Below are positions 1-6,558 of a stretch of 64,000 nt of DNA, in pieces. Positions within the stretch are counted from its first letter, which is position 1. Each line of letters opens with the position of its first letter. The DNA is from Jiulongibacter sediminis. GTDB taxonomy: Bacteria > Bacteroidota > Bacteroidia > Cytophagales > Spirosomataceae. The notes beneath the pieces are model-generated. The model had not been told where the DNA came from. It did not search any database and saw only the letters and a program-made list of their open reading frames with translations. The position numbers and the translations under genes were made by a program. The stretch is from NCBI RefSeq assembly GCF_001306455.1, contig NZ_LGTQ01000013.1:248001-312000 (forward strand), in the 5' to 3' direction.

Positions 1-3
1 TTC

Positions 4-357
4 TTATATGCGAATGACCTCAGCCATTTCCAGCTTTTTTGAAATATCTCTGGCGTACCTCAGATTGCCCATGGGAGCCATTAAATATAGTTTGCCATCT
101 TTGGCCTTGGCGAGTTTGTGATAGAGTTTAATCTGCGACAGCGTGTCTTCAGTTTCTTCTTTTTTAAGTGTGACATGGAAATAGTGTTTCCTGTTATTTC
201 TTGACACTGCCGTCAGGTCCGGAGCGAACTCCGCCTGATCGCTCGACCGGGTGAAGTTAATAGGGTCGTCAAACCCGTCAAGGTCGGCTCTGAATTTTGA
301 AAATCCTTTCTTTTTGGCCCACTGAATGGACTTTTCTATATGCTTATCTTTCTTCAT
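4..357 (-). CDS. small unknown protein, nuclease-fold-like pattern
   Basis: A 117-residue soluble protein with no signal peptide. I cannot assign a function. The middle reads as a strand-loop-strand: PDLTAV at about residues 46-51, then HYFHVTLKK at about 58-66. This resembles small Bacteroidota proteins with a PD-(D/E)XK-like core (PD, then an acidic residue and K on the next strand), but the expected acid is His here (FHVTLKK), so catalysis is doubtful. The C-terminus contains DGKLYLMAP, a hydrophobic strand. Start chosen at the only early ATG (357). It stands alone: the next gene upstream is separated by about 290 bases that include a terminator for that gene. The nuclease-fold link is pattern recognition only, not an established family match. 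Confidence 0.7.
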   Translation of the reverse strand: MKKDKHIEKSIQWAKKKGFSKFRADLDGFDDPINFTRSSDQAEFAPDLTAVSRNNRKHYFHVTLKKEETEDTLSQIKLYHKLAKAKDGKLYLMAPMGNLRYARDISKKLEMAEVIRI

Positions 358-376
358 AAATATATTTTGTGATTAC

Positions 377-403
377 GTTTCTCAGGAGTTTTAAGTGAGA
401 AAC
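377..403. promoter_or_regulatory. 8-bp inverted repeat upstream of the first gene
   Basis: GTTTCTCA (377-384) and TGAGAAAC (396-403) are perfect inverted arms with an 11-base loop, 20 bases upstream of the ATG at 357. It could be an operator or a leader hairpin of that gene. The rest of 404-594 shows nothing I can identify. Confidence 0.4.
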
Positions 404-594
404 ATTTAATAAAATGGTATGCTAGATAATACGAAAAAAAAAGCATAATTCCAAATGGAGGAGGGGTTTGGGTGTATTTAGAGGGTTGAATATGAGTATT
501 TTATAGGCATTGAGTCATTGTCTTTGGCAAATGCCTGAAAGCCAAAAGTCCGTGTGTTTTTGAAGTAAGTATGAATAAAAAATTATCCATAAAA

Positions 595-624
595 AAGACG
601 GCCGAACTCACGTAAGGCCGTCTT
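595..624 (-). terminator. rho-independent terminator of the DUF2892 gene
   Basis: Perfect 9-bp stem AAGACGGCC / GGCCGTCTT with a 12-base loop. On the minus strand the stem is followed by a run of T (the As at 591-596 on the plus strand). It lies 20 bases past the DUF2892 stop codon. Confidence 0.85.
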
Positions 625-644
625 AATGAACAGGCTGACCTGTC

Positions 645-857
645 TTATTTCTTATCCTTAACAGGGCAGGTGCTAATGCCAAAAGGTGCATACAGCGGGC
701 AGAAGCTAACCAGGCTGGTTAAAACGAAAATGCCTGCCAGTACCAAAAGAACGATTCCTAGAGTTCCTGAGATAGTACCCGTAAAGTATAGGGCAGCGAT
801 AATGACTGCGATGATTACTCTGATAATTTTGTCTGTGGAGCCCATATTCTTTTTCAT
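645..857 (-). CDS. DUF2892 (YgaP-like) inner-membrane protein
   Basis: A 70-residue protein of the DUF2892 / YgaP transmembrane family. It begins MKKNMGSTDKIIR, the typical amphipathic start, followed by two hydrophobic segments (about residues 13-30 and 34-52), a short loop with the family's CPLY motif near residue 53, and a second Cys (STCP) near the end. In the family this module occurs alone or fused to rhodanese domains, often near sulfur or redox regulators. Here the neighbour upstream on the same strand is a Crp/Fnr regulator, whose stop codon is 78 bases from this ATG. A -7 element (896-903) and a palindrome (926-939) lie in the gap, and a strong terminator follows the gene, so it is probably its own transcription unit. 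Confidence 0.9.
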   Translation of the reverse strand: MKKNMGSTDKIIRVIIAVIIAALYFTGTISGTLGIVLLVLAGIFVLTSLVSFCPLYAPFGISTCPVKDKK

Positions 858-895
858 GTCCTTAAAATTTTGGTGTTTATAATTTGATTATGAAC

Positions 896-903
896 CAAAG
901 GTA
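896..903 (-). promoter_or_regulatory. -7 promoter element for the DUF2892 gene
   Basis: On the minus strand this reads TACCTTTG, an exact match to the Bacteroidota -7 consensus TAnnTTTG. The predicted transcription start is near 892, giving a leader of about 35 bases before the ATG at 857. No clear TTTG -33 element is seen, and a palindrome sits at that position instead. Confidence 0.6.
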
Positions 904-925
904 TAGGCCATGGTTTTCTCTGGCA

Positions 926-939
926 GTGACCGCAGTCAC
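926..939. promoter_or_regulatory. Fnr/Crp-shaped palindrome, candidate binding site
   Basis: GTGAC-CGCA-GTCAC is a perfect 5-4-5 inverted repeat, the spacing used by Fnr-type boxes. It overlaps the stop codon of the Crp/Fnr gene. Its centre (932.5) is about 41 bases upstream of the start site predicted from the -7 element at 896-903, the usual class II activator position. That the neighbouring regulator binds here is inference. Confidence 0.45.
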
Positions 940-1562
940 CACGGGGCAATTATTTTTATTTCGCCTGAGTTCTGACTCACTTTTCCATCAATTTCCAGTT
1001 TTTTCAGCACACGGGTGACTACCTCACGTGCCGTGCCCAGTTCATTGGCGATCTGGCTGTGACTCATTTTGATGCCATTGCCACCGGTGAGTTCCCATTT
1101 TTTATGGAGATGGTCGTAGAGTCGTTTATCCATCTTGTCGAGCAGCAAATGGCCGATGGTATCCAGCAGCTCTGAGTATCGAAGATTAAACTGATTGTAG
1201 AACAACTCATTGAAATCCGGATATTCTTTCAGCCAATCGGGAAGTAAACCAACGGGAATCAGTAAAACGGCGGAATCTTCTTCAGTACTGGCAAAGACCT
1301 TGCTGGGTGTGTTTTTTAAAGCCGCATAAAATGTCATGACGCAGCTTTGAGCCGGCTCAATATAGTAGAGCAATAACTCCTTATCATCAAAACGAGAATA
1401 TACCTTAATAAGCCCGTTTAGCACAATAGGTAAAACCTTAACGGACTGCTCCTCTCTTAAAATCTCGGTGCCCTTAGGGATTTCCTGAACGGCAGACTGC
1501 TCCCAGATTTTTTCTACAAGCTCGGGTTTTAAGAAGGAGAGGATGTTTTTGTCAGGATTCAT
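936..1562 (-). CDS. Crp/Fnr-family transcriptional regulator
   Basis: A 208-residue cytoplasmic regulator. The N-terminal half (about residues 20-130) is a cyclic-nucleotide-binding-like beta-barrel (KGTEILREEQSVKVLPIVLNG pattern split around residue 35-50), joined by a long helix near 130-150 (dimerisation) to a winged helix-turn-helix at about 150-205 (SHSQIANELGTAREVVTRVL is a clear Crp HTH). I see no N-terminal Cys cluster for an iron-sulfur centre, so it is not a classical Fnr, and the ligand is unknown. In Bacteroidota such proteins often regulate redox or sulfur genes. Its nearest downstream gene is a DUF2892 membrane protein with a palindrome in front of it, which suggests local control. 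Confidence 0.88.
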   Translation of the reverse strand: MNPDKNILSFLKPELVEKIWEQSAVQEIPKGTEILREEQSVKVLPIVLNGLIKVYSRFDDKELLLYYIEPAQSCVMTFYAALKNTPSKVFASTEEDSAVLLIPVGLLPDWLKEYPDFNELFYNQFNLRYSELLDTIGHLLLDKMDKRLYDHLHKKWELTGGNGIKMSHSQIANELGTAREVVTRVLKKLEIDGKVSQNSGEIKIIAPW

Positions 1563-1731
1563 GAATTAACCGTAGAAAGGGCCGAGTTATTTACAAGATT
1601 ACTAAGTTCTTGGCGGAATAAAAAAAGGTGCCAATTACAAAGAATAGGCGAATGAATCTTTAGTTATGACGGAAGCTTTAGAGAGCAGAGTCAGCTCGCA
1701 CTTGCTACTGTGGATATTGCAGTTCGTTTTT

Positions 1732-2105
1732 CTATTTATTTAGTTCGAATTGGTTCATTCTGATTTGAAAGACCAATTCATTATTTCATTCTACCTGGTT
1801 TCCGTTTGTGTCATAGAATTCTACAAAAACATTGTCCATATCGATTACTTCCGAGATTGCTCCATTTTATCCAACTCTCAGAACAGAATTTAGATTTGCT
1901 GTTAGTTCAATCTTCTTGTCAGCATTTTTTTTAAGTGATTTTTTCGGATTAGTTGTTTTAGGTGGGGACCCCAAAATATTCACTTTTATCCACTCAGCAC
2001 CTTTTTTATAAGTCTATAAGTGCCAACTATGATTCCTTGGAATATTGCTTCAACGAAAATTCGTCCTACAATCTCTCCAATGATTTCAAATACAATTATC
2101 TGAAT
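1732..2105 (-). pseudogene. decayed gene: membrane-associated hypothetical protein
   Basis: On the minus strand a coherent protein can be read across several lesions. The first part is hydrophobic (FEIIGEIVGRIFVEAIF, about 12 codons from the left end of the reading) and continues into RLIKK. At ATAAAAAAGG near 2009 the reading must shift one frame to continue as GAEWIKVNILGS and on to KKIELTANLNSVLRVG. An in-frame TAA (1867-1869) and TGA (1786-1788) then interrupt, and the reading ends at TAG (1732-1734) after MNQFELNK. No ATG is present at the expected start (ATT at 2105). Three or four separate lesions make a nonfunctional remnant likely. No named family recognised. The bases 1563-1731 next to it contain nothing I can identify. 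Confidence 0.65.
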
Positions 2106-2289
2106 TAATTCGACTGTTGGGTTTTATTAATTGCTCGAAACAATATCAGGCCTTGCTTTCAGGCGGATTTCTCAAAACGCTAAACTGGTTGTCCGTTTTC
2201 AAAGATAGCAAATAATCAAAAACCTTGAGGCAAGACATCAGCCCACCAGAAGGTTAGGTATTGTTGTGCACGGTTTTTTATTTTTTATC
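2106..2289. other. AT-rich intergenic stretch in the decaying islet
   Basis: No reading frame of note. It contains an imperfect inverted repeat: AACCTT (2221-2226) and AAGGTT (2250-2255), followed by AGGTATTGTTGTGC. The gene-remnant-repeat arrangement is faintly reminiscent of cassette arrays, but no proper core sites are found. Confidence 0.3.
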
Positions 2290-2712
2290 CTATTGTTCAA
2301 ATGGGTCTTTTGTCCACCAATTTTCCGCTTCATCCTGTAAGTCAATTATTTCTTTGGCTCTCTTTTGATAAATGTCAGTAAATAGTTGCTTTTTATCATA
2401 TTCGAACCAATTGTCCGTATCATTCTTTTCACTTCCGAGTCTAAGTCTTTTTGCCTGGTCATTTCCGGTAAACCTGTTTTTAGGGATTTCTTTTCCCCAA
2501 TGCGTCATAATTCCATTGCTCGGACAGTTTGCAGTTTCTACTACGAATTTATTGTCACACAAACTGTGTTGAAAAGTCAAAAGATTAATACCATCAGTTT
2601 GTTGTTGTCTAAAATGGGTAAGAGATCCTTTAAATCCTTTTTCTCTTAAAAAAGGCACTGTAATTTCTTTCAGAGCTTTATCGATATTTCCTCATTTTTC
2701 TTCTTGGTCCAT
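2290..2712 (-). pseudogene. DUF4304-like protein gene with premature stop at codon 7
   Basis: The largest intact piece starts from a GTG at 2658, but coding clearly begins at the ATG at 2712: MDQEEK, then TGA (2692-2694), then GNIDKALKEITVPFLREKGF in the same frame. The rest resembles DUF4304-type proteins of unknown function (LLTFQHSLCDNKFVVE, then THWGKEIP near residue 70, then a C-terminal acidic helix). A single base change would restore an ordinary codon such as Trp. So it is either a pseudogene or a protein translated from an internal start. It belongs to an AT-rich islet with another decayed gene beside it. DUF4304 assignment is from the pattern of conserved residues only. Confidence 0.65.
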
Positions 2713-2784
2713 TTTATCAAATATTACCCAATGTATAATTGCAAAAGGAGTGCTCCCAAAGGGAGAGTTCCGTCTTATAAAGTG

Positions 2785-3945
2785 TTAGCTGTAGGTTTTT
2801 ATTGTTTTATTTATTCTTATTCTAATATTTTCATTCAATTTACCTATATACATGTCAACTAAATTAAGGGTTTCATAAATTTCCTTATTTTGTTGAACTA
2901 AATCTTCCTTTGAAGTTTCAAAGAAACTAGATTCATAGATTTCATGAATTATCATGAAATTAAATATTAGAGTAAATATCAATGGGTCAATATTTGAGTT
3001 GTCTTTAAGGTCTGTAAATCCGGAATCTTTGTCGATATATTGAAATGCAACCATAATATCAGGATGTGTATATGAGGACAAGTAGCTATATAGTAGCTTG
3101 TAAATTTTTACATCTATATCTTTGAAAACCGGATGAAGACTAATTTTTTCATGATTACTCTTTAGATGAATCTGCTCATTATTTTCTTTATTGATTATCT
3201 TTCTCCACTTCCTTTTATGAGTTCCTGTTTTTACACCATTTTCTGCAATTAGTTGTTTTTTTAAATTTTTGCTATCATAATTTGAGTAAACTATTTCAGC
3301 ATAATTTTCAAAATTAGTTCTTGTTAAATTGAGTGCATCTTCCGGAAAGTCGTTTACCGCAAGGATTGTGATTGCTTTTAAAGTTTTTAGATTACGAGTC
3401 AAGCAAAAGAGAATGTAATCATTTGGATTAACATTTTCTATTAGGTCAATGTTTTCAGATTTATTAGCATACTTTCGAATGATTAAGGCATACAAAAATT
3501 GTAGTTTATCGATTGCCTTCATTATACTTTCAGTCGCTGACTTTATGTTTTGAGTCTCAATATCTTCCCCATGTTCTTCTATTTCTTCGTATTCCTCAAT
3601 AGCTAAATTCCATTCCTCAATTTGCTCGTCTGAGTAAAACTCTTCGCCTTCGACCAATGTGTAGCCCAATTTATTAAATGCATAAATCACTCTTGGGTTA
3701 ACACCAATATCTTCAAGTATTCCAGATATATGCAGTTTATATTCAGATTCAGACATCCTTAACGTAGATGACATGAGTGGGTCGTCTTTAGAAATGTCTC
3801 TACCCATAAATGATTTAAAACGATTATTTTCCCTGTCAAATATTTCTTGTATTTCCGATGTAATTGGAATCAAACCATCCTCTTTAATAGATTTTGGCAA
3901 ACAGCATCTAATATTTTTCATTGCTTCCACAAAGGCAAGGATCAT
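2785..3945 (-). CDS. DUF5677-like protein
   Basis: A 386-residue soluble, mostly helical protein. The C-terminal two-thirds fits the DUF5677 pattern: a helix with R-x-x-F-E-x-Y (NLTRTNFENYAEI, about residues 207-219), a basic central region and the late motif SYLSSYTHPDI (about 288-298) followed by a hydrophobic helix. The family's biochemical role is unknown; members are scattered in accessory regions. The N-terminal 100 residues look separate, with a stretch rich in Glu (about 110-130). An alternative start is the ATG nine codons in. The gene is AT-rich compared with the core genes to its left in map order and lies in a patch with two pseudogenes, consistent with horizontal acquisition. Confidence 0.7.
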   Translation of the reverse strand: MILAFVEAMKNIRCCLPKSIKEDGLIPITSEIQEIFDRENNRFKSFMGRDISKDDPLMSSTLRMSESEYKLHISGILEDIGVNPRVIYAFNKLGYTLVEGEEFYSDEQIEEWNLAIEEYEEIEEHGEDIETQNIKSATESIMKAIDKLQFLYALIIRKYANKSENIDLIENVNPNDYILFCLTRNLKTLKAITILAVNDFPEDALNLTRTNFENYAEIVYSNYDSKNLKKQLIAENGVKTGTHKRKWRKIINKENNEQIHLKSNHEKISLHPVFKDIDVKIYKLLYSYLSSYTHPDIMVAFQYIDKDSGFTDLKDNSNIDPLIFTLIFNFMIIHEIYESSFFETSKEDLVQQNKEIYETLNLVDMYIGKLNENIRIRINKTIKTYS

Positions 3946-4127
3946 TCCTCGAAATCTTCATTTCGCTATTTATGTTTTACTAAGAGTTAACAATTAGATA
4001 TACGCCATAATCAAAATTAATTGGTTATCTTTTTTAAAAGTAAAATGCTCGTAAGTTTCTTATAATGAGATTTAAAGGCGATGTTTAATATTTCTTAATT
4101 GATAATACCCGTAACCTGTCTTTATTC

Positions 4128-5993
4128 CTAAATCCCCTCCAAAAACGCATCAAAGTCATCATCCACTTCCAGGTTAAACTTCTTTTTCAGGCGGTATTTA
4201 GATTTGGTGATGCTGTCGGGTTGTACATTAAGCATTCCGGCGATTTCTTTGGTACTCAGCTTCATTTTCAGGAAAGCGGCCAAACGAATTTCGTTGTCGG
4301 TGATGTCCGGGGCCTTTTGTTTGAGCTTGATGTCGAAGTCGTTATGAACCTGGGCAAAGTGACTTTTAAAGACTTCCCAGTTCGCATCAGACGCGTTTTC
4401 CTGTTGAAGGTCTTTAATGATTTTACCGATCTCTTTGGTTTGTTCACCGGCCGTTTTACGTATTTCTTTGAGGTCCTGTTGTAAATTCTGAATCAAGGTG
4501 TTTTTATTGACCAGATGAAGGGTTTGACTCACCAGCTCTTTCTTTTTGAACTCCAGTTCTTTGGCTATCAGGGCTTTCTCCTTTTCGTATTCAGCCTTAT
4601 TGCGTTTGCTCCGTTGACGGAAACCAAAATACAGCAAACCCGCTATTAGAATGGCCGAGATCATGCCTCCGGCGAAAAGTGTTTTCTGCAGGTTTGATTT
4701 CTCAATTTCCAAAGCTAGCTTTTCAATCTCTGCCTCCTTTTTCTCTGATTCGTAGATAATTCTAAGCTCTTCTACTTCCTGGCTGTTTTTCTTATGATCC
4801 AGACTATCACTGGCGGCATGAAATAATTTGAATTGCTCCAAAGCCTCGGCATATTGTCCAAGTTTCGCAAAAGCTAGGCTTTTGATCTCATGGGCATTAA
4901 CGATCAAACTCTTTACATCTTTCTGGAGTCCAAATTCCAGAGCTTTGTTGGTCAGCGAGAGGGCTTGTTGCACCTGTCCGGACTGAACAAACACTTTGGC
5001 GAGTTGCTCTCCTGTTTCATGAATTTTAAAGGTCTCCTCAGCTTTTTCTGCAAAACTCAGACTTTCTTTTAAAGTTCTGATCGCAGTTGAGGTTTGCCCT
5101 TTTTCAAACTGAACCTTACCAAGATTTTGCAGAGCAGAGGAGGTAATGCTAAAGTTATCCATTGACCGACTGATGGTCAGTGCTTCGTTCAGATATTTCT
5201 CAGCCAATGAGTAGTTTTTCGCTAATGATGCTGCTAAACCAGCATCATTAAGGGCCTGAGATAGGAAAAGTTGGTCGTTCGCCTCTTTATAAATAGGTAT
5301 GGCCAGCTCATTATACTCAATAGATTTTTGAAAATTTCCCAGCTCCATCTCAACACCCGAGAGCAGATTATAGGCGTCCGCAAGTCTGATTTGATCCTTT
5401 GTTGTCTTAAACAGCTGAATGGCCTCTAGGGTATAATTCAGGGCAAGTCTCAGATATCCGCGGGTAATATAATGTCTCCCCAGTTGAGAATAACTGATTG
5501 ACATATTTACGGTGTCTTTTCTGGCGATATCCATATCCAGAGACTTTTTAAAAAGACGTTCGCTTTCCTCAAAATCTCCACGTTCCTGTGTAATAATCGC
5601 AAGACTACTGATCGCCTGGCCTACTCCAGCACTGAGGCTGTCACCCATGGCCCGGTAATCTTGTAAGGTTTTTTTGTAGAAATACTCCGCAGAGTCACTT
5701 TTAGGTGTAAATGAGTAATAAACTCCGAGAAGGTAATTAAAGCTGGTTTCTATTTTTTTGTTGCCGGCCTTTTTACCAAGGTCTATACCTTTCAAGGCAT
5801 ACATCTTGGCCTTTTCAGCGTCGTTATAGAGGTAAGCGTTAAAAAGCCCGTTTAAAACTCTTGATCTTATGGTGTCATGTTTTGCGGTGGCAAATGCTTT
5901 TTCAAGGCTATCTGTTTTTCCATTTCCTTGGGCAAAGGAGTTTATACAGAAGAAAACCGCAAAAAGAGTGAATAAAAGTTGGTAAGTCTTCAT
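4128..5993 (-). CDS. TPR membrane protein with LuxR-like C-terminal HTH
   Basis: A 621-residue one-component regulator of a type common in Bacteroidota. It has a Sec signal peptide (about residues 1-21, ending NSFAQ), at least seven TPR units over about 30-400 (AEKYLNEALTIS and SIEYNELAIPIY are typical), a short coiled coil, one membrane segment (about 438-458, SAILIAGLLYFGF), a cytoplasmic coiled coil (about 462-560, Lys/Glu/Gln-rich) and a C-terminal DNA-binding HTH (about 575-612, LSTKEIAGMLNVQPDSITKS). The likely job is to sense an envelope signal by the TPR domain and act on transcription from the membrane; the signal and targets are unknown. It is separated by about 85 bases from the downstream EthD gene on the same map side and has no clear operon partner. 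Confidence 0.88.
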   Translation of the reverse strand: MKTYQLLFTLFAVFFCINSFAQGNGKTDSLEKAFATAKHDTIRSRVLNGLFNAYLYNDAEKAKMYALKGIDLGKKAGNKKIETSFNYLLGVYYSFTPKSDSAEYFYKKTLQDYRAMGDSLSAGVGQAISSLAIITQERGDFEESERLFKKSLDMDIARKDTVNMSISYSQLGRHYITRGYLRLALNYTLEAIQLFKTTKDQIRLADAYNLLSGVEMELGNFQKSIEYNELAIPIYKEANDQLFLSQALNDAGLAASLAKNYSLAEKYLNEALTISRSMDNFSITSSALQNLGKVQFEKGQTSTAIRTLKESLSFAEKAEETFKIHETGEQLAKVFVQSGQVQQALSLTNKALEFGLQKDVKSLIVNAHEIKSLAFAKLGQYAEALEQFKLFHAASDSLDHKKNSQEVEELRIIYESEKKEAEIEKLALEIEKSNLQKTLFAGGMISAILIAGLLYFGFRQRSKRNKAEYEKEKALIAKELEFKKKELVSQTLHLVNKNTLIQNLQQDLKEIRKTAGEQTKEIGKIIKDLQQENASDANWEVFKSHFAQVHNDFDIKLKQKAPDITDNEIRLAAFLKMKLSTKEIAGMLNVQPDSITKSKYRLKKKFNLEVDDDFDAFLEGI

Positions 5994-6076
5994 GGTCTGT
6001 TTTTCAAACTATGAAGATATACAATTAAGGATAAAGAAGTTGGCCTTTGGAAGTTGAATCAGACACTTTATCTGGT

Positions 6077-6469
6077 CTAATAAACTACCTCACTGATGAG
6101 TATGACGGGAATTGCATTTGTGTAGTTGGCAAAATCGGCTCGAATTTCAGTAATGTTTGGGCCAATGGCTTTTTGATAATCTTCAACATTTTTAACGTAA
6201 AAAGTACCTATGGCCATGTAGGGCAGCGGCTGGCCGGGGATAACATTTGAAAGCCCTTCCTCAATGGTATATTTAATCAGATTAGATCCGAGCATGGCTG
6301 CCACATAAGGCATGTGTTTGGTTTTATAGTATTCTATGTTAAAGGTGTTGCCTTCAGCGTTGGGATACATAATCGCAATTTTAAATAAACCTTCATCCGA
6401 ATGGCTCTGCTGCGAAAAAGCATTGAGAGAGGTCAGAAAAAAGAAAAGAAGAATAGCTTTTAATTTCAT
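6077..6469 (-). CDS. secreted EthD-domain protein
   Basis: A 130-residue protein with a Sec signal peptide (about residues 1-19, ending NAFSQ) and one EthD domain: KIAIMYPNAEG, then NIEYYKTKHMP (about 44-54), which carries the conserved Y..KH.P signature of this ferredoxin-like fold, and AIGTFYVKNVEDYQKA. EthD proteins are dimeric alpha-beta barrels with varied and often unknown roles, and an exported one is uncommon, though seen in Bacteroidota. It lies 89 bases downstream of the M16 protease, separated from it by a terminator, so it is probably transcribed on its own. Confidence 0.82.
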   Translation of the reverse strand: MKLKAILLFFFLTSLNAFSQQSHSDEGLFKIAIMYPNAEGNTFNIEYYKTKHMPYVAAMLGSNLIKYTIEEGLSNVIPGQPLPYMAIGTFYVKNVEDYQKAIGPNITEIRADFANYTNAIPVILISEVVY

Positions 6470-6512
6470 ACAGTTACTGGTTTTTGCCTCAAGGAGGAAA
6501 TGTTTTTGTAAA

Positions 6513-6547
6513 AAACGGGAGCATTCTTTTACAGAAAGCTCCCGTTT
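6513..6547 (-). terminator. terminator after the M16 protease gene
   Basis: Stem AAACGGGAGC (6513-6522) and GCTCCCGTTT (6538-6547), a perfect 10-bp pairing with a 15-base loop. On the minus strand it is followed by TTTT. It lies 12 bases after the protease stop codon. Confidence 0.85.
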
Positions 6548-6558
6548 AAATGATAATC

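Noticed and set aside
2009-2016. Programmed -1 frameshift at the A-rich string in the first pseudogene
   Set aside because: The A-rich string resembles a slippery heptamer, but the same gene has two further in-frame stops and no start, so plain decay is the simpler explanation.
2692-2694. TGA reassigned to an amino acid in this genome
   Set aside because: In-frame TGA codons appear only in the decaying genes (1786, 2692 and 38752), while TGA is a normal stop in many intact genes here (for example at 15924-15926 and 29099-29101).
2740-2790. attC site of an integron between DUF4304-like and DUF5677 genes
   Set aside because: The core sites do not match the RYYYAAC and GTTRRRY rules well and there is no integrase in the window. 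It is kept only as a weak observation.
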